Positions 10,503 through 21,677 of a stretch of DNA of 64,000 nucleotides are shown here, piece after piece (the stretch's first letter is position 1; each line of letters opens with the position of its first letter). The stretch spans positions 55,836,385 through 55,900,384 of the forward strand of contig CM044315.1 in assembly GCA_024291935.2 (NCBI GenBank), given 5' to 3'. Below the pieces are notes generated by a model. It had not been told where the DNA came from. It searched no databases and was given only the letters and a program-made list of their open reading frames with translations. Position numbers and translations under genes: made by a program. Source of the stretch: Okapia johnstoni. Its lineage: Eukaryota; Chordata; Mammalia; Artiodactyla; Giraffidae.

Positions 10503-11506
10503 AACAAATTGTAGGTCAACAGGGAGCATCTGGAGTGACTTGAGTAAGAGGCAGATATGATCTGATCTAAGATTAAGATGACCACACAGGCCAGCTATAG
10601 AGTCAAAAACAGATTGTGAACACACTGAGAATGCTGATTATTGGGTTGAGGTTCTTTATCAAGCAACCAGCCAGAGTGTAGTAAGACAACAAAAGTAAAG
10701 ACTGGGATTTTAGGGGAAAGAGTGGGAGTTTAAACAACATACTGTTACCTAACTTAACAGCGTTTTATTAAGTTAGCTGAAACCAGCTGAGTTTGGATAA
10801 AAAAAAATGGCATCTTCTCTCCCCTTTCTGGTTATTGCTCTTGGTCAAAAGCTATTTCAGGGTTATGGAAAGAGGAAAGAAGGGAGACTGGCAGACAGGT
10901 TCCTGGTATTCCTTGGTCCCTGGTCAAAATGATACTGAACAAACTAGAACATCATGCTATTCCAAAATTATCAAAGATATGTCAAACTCAGAGATAATTA
11001 TTATCGCTACAAAACATATTGAATGTAAAATGAGGAGGGATGAGTTCCTATGGCAAAACTCTGAGGGACATCAACAATGAAGAAATCTGAAGAAAAGGAA
11101 ATCTGAGTTAAAGAGGAGTAGACTGAAAGGTAGTCAGAAAGCAAGGAGCAAACAAAATGAGTAAGGCATGGTATCATGTAAAACAGCAGAAAAGAGGATT
11201 TCATGGAAGCTGTGGTCCCAGTGGTTGTTAGTGTCCTTGGCAAGAGCAAGTTCAGGGAAGTGATGAAGACAGAAATCACACTGCAACAGATTAACTTGTA
11301 TAACAGGGTTTTGAGAAGTGCAGGCAATCAACATAGACAATTTCCTCATAGGGAGTGATTTCTGAAGCATGGACCCAGGAACCAGAAAGAAATTATTAAA
11401 AGAGTGACAGATTTGGCTACAGAGCTATCAAGTCTAAGTTAGAAGACAAAAGGGAAAAATATTTATAATACATATTTATAAGTTTATAAGAGGAAATAAT
11501 TTATAA

Positions 11507-11725
11507 GGGCTTCCCAGGTGGTTCAGTGGTAAAGAATCCACCTGCCAGTGCAAGAGACACAAGAAACGTGGGTTCGATCCCTGGAAGGATCAATCCCCTG
11601 GAGAAGGAAATGGCAACCCACTCCAGTATTCTTGCCTGGAAAATTCCATGGATAGAGGAACTTTGGGGGCTACAGCCCATGGAGCCACAGAGAATCAGGC
11701 ATGACTGAGCACACACATGGGGATA
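11507..11725 (+). mobile_element. Bov-tA SINE
   Basis: Plus-strand Bov-tA with head GGGCTTCCCAGGTGG, a B-box-like GGGTTCGATCCC and the body GGAAATGGCAACCC, ending in a short ACACACA tail. AATTTATAA at 11498-11506 and 11726-11734 is the likely target duplication. Confidence 0.92.
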
Positions 11726-13080
11726 AATTTATAAATAACTCATAGAAATATAAAGATAAAAGCTTAAAGGATACAAACAGGCAATTAGTAGAAAAAGAAA
11801 TAGCCAATGAATATTTGAGAAGGTGCTAATATTACTGGAAAAAAGCAATGATGTACAATATTAAACTTTTAGATTATCCAAAATTAATTATATATGGTAA
11901 AGGTGACAAGTATAGGTAAATGAAACTATGGATAGGTTGTTAATTGTTAAACACATTTTTTTGTAAGGCAACTTAGCACTATAAAATCCATGACATATCA
12001 ACAGCAATCCTGTAAATCTACTCTACAGACATAGGTGTCAATTTCACTATAATCTGGAATAGCACAATACTGAACAGTCCTCTTTAGCAAAGGTACAACC
12101 CTTTTAAGAAGTTTTGCTGTGAACAGGAGGAAAGAAATGAATGGTAGAGAGAAGAGATAAGAGATAAAGTAGGAGAGGGCAAGTTGTTTGTTTTTAATGG
12201 GAGATAGATGTGGAAGATTAAATGAGAAAGAAAAGGAACAAGTAAAAATAGATATGTTAAAATACAGAAATAGTGGATAATGGATAGATGGTGGCAGAAG
12301 ACATTGTAATCCCAAGCAAGAGAAGTGAATAAGAACCACGAAACAGGAGGAAGAAAAGAGGACAGGAACTCACACCAGTATGATTACAGATTTCGTGACA
12401 AGAGATTGAAAAATTCACATAGGACAGTGTCTATATTCTCTTCAGTTTAAGAAGCAAAGCTTAGTTGTTGCAAGTTGTAGATGTTTTCAAATTAGATTTG
12501 GGGGATGTGAAAAAGATAGAAGTAGGCATGTATACAATGAGAACAAAAAACCAGTAAAATACATAAACATTAACTCTGATGACAATGACCTCTGGGGTTA
12601 CTTACTTTGTCAATAATTAATAAAGGCAGAAAGAGAACTTGTCAGTGAGTAAGAAGGAAAAAAGAAAGGAATAGAAGATATGTTGGAGATGCAGTGGTTA
12701 AAGATACATTAAGAAATCAAAACTACATCAAAATGGAAATAAAACAGAATCAATAGAAAGTGTAGAACTGTTATGGAATGGGGTCTCAGAGTGTTTGAAG
12801 AACAGGTGATAGGCTGAATGCCCGAGTGTGGAGAGGTGCAGGTTGCAGAGAGTGAGATGCCTAAGTAAGGTTATAAAGAGTTAGTATTTCCAGCTAAAAA
12901 CCAAGGTATGAATAACATGTTCCTCAAAGAAAATATTATACTAAATAAATCAAACTGTCAACCAATCTTAATTTACAGTTTTATTTGCAGTTTAAACAAA
13001 TCCCTAGGCAACTGAAAATATTGTCAAAGTGGTTATTATAATGCTTTTTCAGAAGAGCCAATATATTTTTAATAGGTTTT

Positions 13081-14372
13081 TCAGTACCTCAGTCGTGTCT
13101 GGCTCTTTGCGACTCCATGAATTGCAGCACGCCAGGCCTCCCTGTCCATCACCAACTTTCGGAGTCTACCCAAACTCAAGTCCATTGAGTTGGTGATGTC
13201 ATCCCACCATCTCATCCTCTGTCGTCCCCTTCTCCTCCTGCCTTCAATCTTTCCCAGCATCAGGGTCTTTTCCAATGAGTCAGTTCTTCACATCAGGTGG
13301 CCAAAGTATTGGAGTTTCAATGAAACTTCATTAATTTCCAATGAATATTCAGGACTGATTTCCTTTAGGATTGACTTGTTGGATCTCCTTGCAGTCCAAG
13401 GGACTCTCAAGAGTCTTCTCCAACATCACAGTTTAAAAGCATCAATTCTTCATCGCTCAGCTTTCTTTATAGTCCAACTCTCACATCTATACATGACTAC
13501 TGGAAAAACCACAGCTTTGACTAGACGGACCTTTGCTGGCAAAGTAATGTTCCTTCTTTTTAATATGCTGTCTAGGTTGGTATTAACTTTTCTTCCAAGG
13601 AGCAAGTGTCTTTTAATTTCATGGCTGCAGTCACCATCTGCAGTGAGCAGTGATTTTAAAACCCCCCAAAATAAAGTCTGTCACTGTTTCCATTGCTTCC
13701 CCATCTATTTGCCATGAAGTGATGGGACCAGATGCCATGATCTTAGTTTTCTGAATGTTGAGCTTTAAGCCAACTTTTCCAGTCTCCTCTTTCACTTTCA
13801 TCAAAGGCTCTTTAGTTCTTCTTCACTTTCTGCCATAAGGGTGGTGTCATCTGCATATCTGAGGTTATTGATATTTCTCCCAGCAATCTTGATTCCAGCT
13901 TGTGCTTCTTCCAGCCTGATGTACTCTGCATATAAGTTAAAGAAGCAGGGTGACAATATACAGCCTTGACGTACTCCTTTCCTGATTTGGAATCAGTCTG
14001 TTGTTCCATGTCCAGTTCTAACTGTTGCTTTCTAACCTGCATACAGGTTTCTCAAGAGGCAGGTTAGCTGGTCTGGTATTCCCATCTCTTTCAGAATTTT
14101 CCACAGTTTATTGTGATCCACACAGTCAAAGGCTTTGGCATAGTCAATAAAGCAGAAGTAGATGTTTTTCTGGAACTCTCTTGCTTTTTCGATGATCCAT
14201 CGGATGTTGGCAATTTGATCTCTGGTTCCTCTGCCTTGTCTAAATCCAGCTTGAACATCTGGAAGTTCATGGTTCACGTACTGTTGAAGCCTGGCTTGGA
14301 GAATTTTGAGCATTACTTTACCAGCATGTGAGATGAGTGCAACTGTGCAGTAGTTTGAGCATTCTTCGGCAT
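13081..14372 (-). mobile_element. BovB LINE, 5'-truncated
   Basis: About 1.3 kb of BovB on the minus strand, from its tail at 13081 to the region upstream of RT motif A at 14372. Frameshifts and stops break the RT into several frames. The fragment at 14032-14313 keeps motif A (FIDYAKAFDCVDH); the YADD region lies near 13855. An in-frame-breaking insertion near 13640-13665 repeats a GTGAGCAGTG-type motif. No clear target duplication. Confidence 0.92.
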
Positions 14373-15950
14373 ATTATCATATAAATAACAAAAATATAAA
14401 ATACGCGTATGTATCTACCATTATATTATCAGGCAAAATAGTTTCCCTGCTCTAAAAATCCTCTGTGCTCTGCTTCATATCCTTTCCTGAACCCCCTATA
14501 GCCTAGAAACCAATCATCTTTTTACTGTCTCAACAATTTTGCTTTTCCAAAACATCATATAGAAGGACTCATAGGATATGTAGCATTTTCAGATTGATTT
14601 CTTTAACTTAGTAATATGCTTTTCAGTTTCCTCCATGTCATTCATGGCTTGGATAATTCATTTATTTTTAGTACTGAATAATATTCCTTGTCTGAATAAA
14701 CCAGTTTATTCATCCATTCACCTACTAGAGGACTTTTTGGCTGCTTCCAAGTGACGGTACTTATAAATAAAGCCACTGTAAAGATCCATGTTGAAGTTTT
14801 TGTGTGAATGTAAGTTTTTAAGTCCTCTCGGTTTATACCAAGGGGTGTGATTCCTGGAAAGCAAGTTTAGTTTTGTAAGAAACTGCTATCTGTGTGCATG
14901 CTCAGTTGTTCAGTTGTGTCCGACTCCTTGGAGCCCCATGGACTGTAGCCCGACAGCCTATGGCATTTTCCAGGCAAGAATACTGGAGTACAGTGCCATT
15001 TTCTACTCCAGGGGATCTTCTTAACCCAGGGATCAAGCCCATGTCTCTTGTGTCTCTTATACTGGCAGGCAGATTCTTTACCACAGCACCATACTGGGAA
15101 GTCCTGCTATACAAAGTGATTATACCATTTTACATTACCACCAGCAATGAATGATAGTTGCTGTTGTTCCAAAACTTTACCAGCATTTGATGTTGTTAGT
15201 GTTTGGGACTTTTGCCATTCCAATAGATGTGCAGTGATAGTTCTTGATGTTTTAATTTGCAGTTCCCTAATGACCTACGATGTTGAGCATCTTCTCATAT
15301 ATTTATTTGTCATCTCTATATGTTGCTTGGTGAAGTGTATTTCAGAACTTTTGCCCACTTGTTTAACTTTTGCTCACTTATACTTCATTTTCTTATTGTT
15401 GGGTTTTAAGGGTTCTTTGCATACACTGGATAGCAGTCTTCCATTCTATGGCTTGTTGTCTCATCCTCTTCACAGTGTCTCTTGTATAGCAGAATTTTTT
15501 AAACTTTAATCAAGTTCAGCTTATCAATTATTTATTTCATGGATCACACCTTTGGTGGTATGCCAAAAAAAATTAACCTCAGGGTCATCAAGATTCTATC
15601 CTGATATCTCCTAGGAGTTTCTTAGCTTTGTGATTTACATTGAGATAGATGATCCACTTTAAGTTGATTGTTGTGAATGTGTAAGATCACTGTCTAAATT
15701 ATATTTTTGCAGGTAGATGTCCAGTTATTCCAGAACAGAAGAAGATTCTCTTTTCTCCATTGCTGCTTTATTTCTTTGTCAAAGATGAGGTAATTGTATT
15801 AGAATGGGTTCATTTCAGGGCTCTCTATTATGTTACATTGACCTATTTGTCTATTCTTTCACCAATTCCACATTTTCTTGATTTCTGTTCTACTAAAATC
15901 TATAGCTCTTTCACTTTGAATGGATAGTTTACCAATTTTGCAATATCAAG
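14373..15950 (-). mobile_element. L1M LINE relic (3' UTR and ORF2 end)
   Basis: Reads as the reverse complement of an old mammalian L1: GTTTATTCATCCATTCACC, ACCATTTTACATTACCACC, CCATTCCAATAGATGTGCAG, CTAATGACCTACGATGTTG and GGTGAAGTGTATTTCAG in consensus order. A Bov-tA (14890-15103) splits it. No ORF2 frame survives; the 120-codon frame at 15147-15509 is antisense to it. Confidence 0.8.
14890..15103 (-). mobile_element. Bov-tA SINE inside L1
   Basis: Minus-strand Bov-tA inserted in the L1M relic. CTGCTAT at 14883-14889 and 15104-15110 is the target duplication. The L1 reading continues directly across the site, fixing the order of events: L1 first, SINE second. Confidence 0.92.
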
Positions 15951-16405
15951 TATGGATCATTTGGACAACACTAGGGCACTGAGTTATACATATCTTCCAA
16001 ATGCTGACACATGCCATTATACAATGTCATAGTATACCATCAACCGTATCAGAAAAACCTTCAAGCTCATAGCAACACAAGCAAGTTTTCCAGAATGTTA
16101 ATTTTCACTTGAAACCTTTAATTTTACCATATGCCCCTACAATTATTGTCCTTGAAATAATTGGCTTACTTTGTTAACTTTTGAGGAAATTTCTGCCAAA
16201 TAACCAGTCTGAATAGTCTGTTCTTTCAAGAAGAAATAGTATTAAAAAAAAAAAAGATAAGTTCAGTTTGAAACTCAAAAAATAGAACAAAGACTTTTCC
16301 ATGTAACAACAATTTTACTTTTATTTGCAGAAGAAATGCTTTATGCATAATTCCCAATTCTTCATGAAGAATCAAAAAAGATTTGCACTCAAAAGTTAGG
16401 ATTTG

Positions 16406-16680
16406 GGCTTCCCTGGTGCTCCAATGGTTAAGAATCAGCCTACCAATACAGGGGACACAGGTTCCATCCCTGGTCTGGGAAGATCCCACATGCCACTGGG
16501 CAACTAAGTCCATGTGCCACAGCTACTGAACCTGTACCTAGAGCTCATGCTCTGCAACAAGGGAAGCCACCACAATGAGGAGCGTGCACACCTCAGTGAA
16601 TAGTAGCCCCTGCTCACCACAACTAGAGACAAGCCTGCGAGCAGCAATGAAGACCCAGAACAGCCAAAAATAAAATAAAT
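16406..16680 (+). mobile_element. CHR-2-type SINE, long form
   Basis: Head GGGCTTCCCTGGTGCTCC and GGTTCCATCCCTGGTCTGGG, then the CHR-specific body GCCACAGCTACTGAACC, GCTCTGCAACAAGGGAAGCC and GACCCAGAACAGCC, ending in an AAATAAA-rich tail. Nearly full length. Confidence 0.9.
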
Positions 16681-16961
16681 ACACAAATATTTTTGAAGTA
16701 TTATTTATTAAAATAATTAATTTTACTTCATCAAGGACATTCTTAATAGAAACTGATGATATTTTGATTGCAAGTTTGATGACACGGCTTGGATTCACAT
16801 GAAGGCATAAGCAGTTTTACTCAGTATTGTTTTTTTTTTACCATCAGTGCCAACACATTGAAAAAGACATATACTTTTCATTAGTTACTAAGAAAAAGTT
16901 TGACCTTACTGGCACCCCAACCCAAAGGTCCATGGACCACATTTTGAGAACTGTTGAACTA

Positions 16962-17158
16962 GAAGTGAAAGTGAAAGTCACTCAGTCGTGTCTGACTCTT
17001 TGCAACCCCATGGACTATACAGTCCATGGAATTTTCTAGGCCAGAATACTGGAGTGGGTAGGCATTTCCTTCTCCAGGGGATCTTCCCAACTCAGGGATT
17101 GAACCCAGGTCTCCTGCATCACAGGGGGATTTTTTACCAGATAAGTCACCGGGAAGCC
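16962..17158 (-). mobile_element. Bov-tA SINE
   Basis: Minus-strand Bov-tA of the type whose tail reads GTGAAAGTGAAAGTCACTCAG on the plus strand. About 20 bp of the body are missing near 17020. The sequence just upstream (CCAAAGGTCCATGGACCAC) may be a small old DNA-transposon fragment, too short to assign. Confidence 0.92.
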
Positions 17159-17159
17159 C

Positions 17160-18519
17160 TGGTAGTAACAGATAAACTGGTAGCCACAGCTAGTCACAGC
17201 TAAACTGTGAATTGGAAGTAGTCACAGATAAACAGGACAGGGGTCTCTGAAGCACTAGAGCAGAGCCTGCACACATGTCAAACCCTCCGCCAGAGAGTTG
17301 CATTGGGCTGTGACATGAGTCATGCATGAGTAATGCATCACTCAAGCTACTCGATGTTGAGGTTGTTTGTTTCAGCAAAAAATATCTCAACTTAGAAAGT
17401 GATATTTTGAAGTCCGGTGTTACCATGACAAAAACTCAAATATGGACATTATGTGAATGCAAAATGTGTGGGCTATAGAGGAGACAGAAGCTGTAAGGCT
17501 GGAAAGTCCTATTCTGCCTTTTAAAACATTTGGTAGAACTATCTCTAGCGAAAGCGTGGAAGAGGTACCTGCTCACAGAGTCCATAGCTCTAGAGGAAAG
17601 AACGAACATGATCATATGTATTGGATGCTAGTGCTGTTTTCAGCAGAATATTAATGAGAAAGAGATGAACTTAACAAGAATTGATAGATTTGTTAGCAGA
17701 AATGATAGGGAAGAGAGAGCCCATAAATTTGAGGCCTTGAAGAAATGCTAGAGACAACAACTTCTAGGCTCCGAGCAATAGGAAATAAGATCTCTAAAAT
17801 TTGCCTCTCAAAGATTGACTAAGTCTTAGCCATTATAGCAAAGGTCAGATTCAGGATACAGCCTTCCCAGACACATATGATGGTCTCGTGTGTAGATACC
17901 ATTAAGTAGAGTCAGACTGGCATACACAGGAAAGAACTTAGGGTATAGTTACTAACATAGAGTTGACTTAAATAGGTCAAAAGCTTAATAAGTTTTCAAG
18001 AAAATTTTATGGCCAAAAAAATCAGGAGTCTGAAATAATTTGATATTTAAAATGACTCTCTGGCCCCAATATCTGCATGCGCCAGAAGTAAGTTATGAAT
18101 ATTGGGCCTCCACTAAGATAGACATAAGCCCCAATTCTCACATCAGATCTGCTGATGGAGGCTATTAGAAAAGGAAGAACTTCCTAGACAGAGCCTAGAG
18201 CCAGGAAACTTAAAAAAAAAAAGGGACAAATGTGTTCTTATTAGAACTGGAGTCTAATTAAGGAACATCCCTCCTACCTCCATCACAGCAGGAATCTTCA
18301 CAACCTGCCTCGTCGTCTTGTTTCATAAATGTTACAGACCAGTGTCTTCCTCTACCTAAAAACAAGTTTCAATTATGTGGGTTTTTTTTTATTATGCTCC
18401 ACATTGAATATTACTGCTATGTGTGGGGTTGTGAATTTTTCTTTTAGTTTTTAGGATGTTGGCCCACAAAGAACCACATTCAGATCTCATGGAGAGGACT
18501 GCCTATCACCCAAGTACTC
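17160..18519. other. Unassigned DNA upstream of MLT1
   Basis: No gene or confident repeat. The composition is less AT-rich than the surroundings, and partial internal repeats (AGTCACAGCTAAACTG, AGTCACAGATAAACAGG) occur near 17160-17240. Its position before an MLT1-type LTR leaves open that part is degenerate retroviral-like internal sequence, but no protein motif is visible. Confidence 0.35.
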
Positions 18520-19449
18520 TGCTTTGACCTGGATTCAGGGACTACATGGAATTTTGGGTTGCCTTTCTGGAGGAGAAATGAATCTGTCCCATGCATGGGA
18601 AGAAGAGTGAAACAAGTATGTGATGTTCCGAAGAGTAGACTGGAAATGACAAGGCAGGTCCTCACCAGTTTCCATGTTCTCCCCTTCTTCCTGAGCAAAG
18701 TAAGAATACATTTTCCACACCTCTTTGGCGTGGGCTTGTGACTTATTTTTGGACAATGGAATGTGAGTGGAAGTGATGTGAGCCAATTTCTGAATATATA
18801 AATACTTCATTTTCTATTTTCTTCCTTCAGCTTCTGGCTGATGATGAAAATTCCAAAGATTTAAAGAACTAAATGGATCTCTGAAGCCTCAATCTCTGGA
18901 CAACTGCTTATGCAGAGTGTACTGAGTTGATTTGCACTAGACTTTGAGCAAAAATGTGAAGTAAGTTTTTTATTACAATGTTTGCTTTGACCTGGATTCA
19001 GGGACTACATGGAATTTTGGGTTGCCTTTCTGGAGGAGAAATGAATCTGTCCCATGCATGGGAAGAAGAGTGAAACAAGTATGTGATGTTCCGAAGAGTA
19101 GACTGGAAATGACAAGGCAGGTCCTCACCAGTTTCCATGTTCTCCCCTTCTTCCTGAGCAAAGTAAGAATACATTTTCCACACCTCTTTGGCGTGGGCTT
19201 GTGACTTATTTTTGGACAATGGAATGTGAGTGGAAGTGATGTGAGCCAATTTCTGAATATATAAATACTTCATTTTCTATTTTCTTCCTTCAGCTTCTGG
19301 CTGATGATGAAAATTCCAAAGATTTAAAGAACTAAATGGATCTCTGAAGCCTCAATCTCTGGACAACTGCTTATGCAGAGTGTACTGAGTTGATTTGCAC
19401 TAGACTTTGAGCAAAAATGTGAAGTAAGTTTTTTATTACAATGTTTGCT
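18520..19449. repeat. Exact 463-bp tandem duplication
   Basis: The 463-bp unit starting GCTTTGACCTGGATTC at 18521 is repeated head-to-tail from 18984, ending at 19446. Reading both copies base by base I find no difference. The junction shares TGCT (18520-18523 and 19446-19449). Each copy carries the same short frames, which is why duplicate open frames appear; they have no protein signature. Confidence 0.97.
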
Positions 19450-19495
19450 GAGATTTAGGGGTGTTTGCTTGTTTTATTTTATACCAGTCATCTAC
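18660..19495 (+). mobile_element. MLT1-type MaLR LTR, partly duplicated
   Basis: Blocks typical of MLT1 LTRs: TTGGCGTGGGCTTGTGACTTATTTTTGG, shown here only as GCGTGGGCTTGTGACTT, then GGACAATGGAATGTGAGTGG and AAGTGATGTGAGCC. The 3' part, GAGATTTAGGGGTGTTTGC, corresponds to the usual LTR end. The 463-bp tandem duplication lies within it, so the central part is present twice. Confidence 0.6.
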
Positions 19496-21191
19496 CTTGA
19501 TCATAATGCTTGAGATGTTGAGTCCTGCAGGAAAAAATCATTTCCTTCACTTGTAGACCCACAAGCAGTCTGAGTATTTCTGAGTTTTGACTCAGCTCAC
19601 AAAGATTTTTACTCCATACTCTAACCTTGCTGCTAATGTGTTCTTATACATAACACTGCCAAGATAATTGTGACCTTTTTATTTTAAAGTGGAGATTCCA
19701 TAACTATTAATTGGGAATCTACCATGTGCCAGGCATTGTAGTAGGTGACGGTGAGACAATGATCAGCTAATCAGGCATGATCCTTCACCTTATACTAATA
19801 GGCTTGTTTCTGTTAACTCATTTGCATTTGACTTATATCCTCTTGATTTATGTTAGATGTCATCCTAGACTTGCCTAGAGCTGAATTCTAATCTCTAGCT
19901 GCTGCCACCCATATTCCAAGGTAATTAGGACATTCATTCAAGTGTCACAGCTGTGAATGAAATGTATGAAAAAGAGAAAGGCAAGGAAACTGGCCACCAG
20001 ACAAACGCTGGTTTTGTTACTGATTAAAAATTTAATGTCTTTGTCATGTAACTTGGGACAAATAGATGTAGGATTAAAATGCAAATACAATATGGAAATT
20101 AAATTATTCTCAAAGAACAATGAATGACCTTCAAGTTCTCTGACAGAATATCTCCAAGAACACATTTCTCTCACTTGCCTGCAGTATAGTCTAAACCTGG
20201 AAGTTTCCTTGGGTTGGAGAAGTAGTTTATTACAGACAATTAGTCAATTAAACTTATTGTTCCTACTCTGGCCTATGCCTTGCCATTATGAATGTGTCCT
20301 TTCCACTTTGAAATACAGGCTATTTAGTTTCTCTGGAAACTTGGTAAAGCTAACACTTTTGACAATATATCTTTAAGGCAGAATCCAAACTAACCTTAGT
20401 CATTCACTAGCAAGTACTTCAAGTGAAATTTATTTTTCAATTAGGCTTTCTAGGCTTCAGATTATTATTTTCCCTCATCATAAAGTCCATGAACATATCA
20501 AATCATTGAGGCTTTAGAAAAGACTTTTCCATTAAGTTTTCTGTATTACAATAATGATAAATTTAAATAAAATATTGCTAAATTAATTGAGGGAGAAAAC
20601 ACATGGGACTTGAAGGCTTCAATTTTTTTTTTTTTACTAAACATTTGATTATGAGAGTTCTGTTTGGATGTATATATAACATGGTACTACTAAATACCTT
20701 TATTATAACAGAATTATTGATCTATTAATATTTTAGAATGTAAGTACATAAAGTACTTACATTTTGTTACAAAGACATGCTTTTTTTACAGTAACCAAAA
20801 GAATCTGGATTTTGCTAATAAATATTCACTTTCTAGGTATTTAAAACTGACATTAAATTCTATTTGCATAAAAAGTTATTTATTACACCATGAAGCTTGA
20901 GGTTTTAAAAACTATATTCAATGTTTCTTGTAATCTTCTTAAAGAGGCTGATATTAAGAATCATATTTTTTTGTATACCTTGCAGTGCTAGCACAACACT
21001 GATATAAAAAATGTACTTGAGAAATAGTTATGATTGTCCTTGGACAACCATTTAAATTTTGCTTTATCTTTTAAATTACAGTAAATTAATAATTTCATTA
21101 ATAGTAATCTTGGTAATATTAATATATACTTAGTGATTAAGTCCCATCCTCTAACCACTCCACTCCATGAAGGGAGCTAAAAATTCTTGTT
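19496..21191. other. Single-copy AT-rich DNA with small relics
   Basis: A likely reversed L2 3'-end fragment lies at about 19695-19800 (CTACCATGTGCCAGGCATTG). The rest shows no gene or repeat, with poly-T runs near 20626. Confidence 0.45.
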
Positions 21192-21195
21192 TTCT

Positions 21196-21673
21196 TGTTA
21201 CCAAGCCCAAACTCCCTCTGCTGGCTGCATGACAGGCCACTAAATCCAAGAGACTAGGTGTTGAGGCAAAGAATATGACTTTATTCAGAAAGCTGGCTGA
21301 TCAAAAAGATAGCAGACTAGTGTCTCAAAATAGCCATTTTATGGGGTCTGGATGACAGGTTCTTTTATAGAACAGAGAGGAGGAGGAGGTTAGAAGTAAA
21401 GTAAAAAGGCCATTAACCTTGCACATATCTCTCCTGGAATAGGGGGGAGGGGGAGGGATGTGTTAATTTCTTCCTTCCTGTAGGCATCCACAGGTGGACA
21501 GGGTCCTGAACAAAGGCATTTTGATTTAATATTCAGGCAGAGGGGCAAGGTTCCCAAGAAAGGCCATTATGTATGGACAGTATCCTTTCAGGGAACAAAA
21601 ACAATGGGAAGCCAAGGTTAAAGTAAAAGAAATAGATCCAACATGGAGTCAAAATTGGCTCTTCCCTATAACA
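21196..21673 (-). mobile_element. Solo ERV LTR
   Basis: A 478-bp LTR in minus orientation. It has TG...CA ends and a 4-bp target duplication TTCT (21192-21195 and 21674-21677), the size typical of class I endogenous retroviruses. On the minus strand a TATAAAAG box lies at 21362-21369 and an AATAAA signal at 21280-21285, giving a short R region. No internal retroviral genes adjoin it, so it is probably a solo LTR left by LTR-LTR recombination. Confidence 0.78.
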
Positions 21674-21677
21674 TTCT

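Larger units (their letters stand above)
10195..12900 (-). repeat. Long L2 LINE relic
   Basis: Weak but ordered similarity to the reversed L2 body: CTGGAGTGACTTGAG with AGATATGATCTGATC near 10530, TTTTGAGAAGTGCAGGC near 11310, GAAGTTTTGCTGTGAACAGG near 12110 and GTTTTTAATGGGAGATAG near 12190. No open frame remains. A SINE (11507-11725) and a perfect hairpin (10424-10502) interrupt it. Family assignment is from memory of consensus; the middle could hold other old elements. Confidence 0.45.

Noticed and set aside
13190..13717. 175-codon frame with Ser/Leu-rich repeats
   Set aside because: Antisense shadow of the minus-strand BovB; the same shadow recurs at every BovB copy.
15147..15509. 120-codon frame with Cys-rich segments
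   Set aside because: Antisense to an L1M ORF2 relic.
18535..19273. Pair of identical 91-codon frames
   Set aside because: Identical only because the DNA is tandemly duplicated; the sequence lies in an MLT1-type LTR and has no protein motif.
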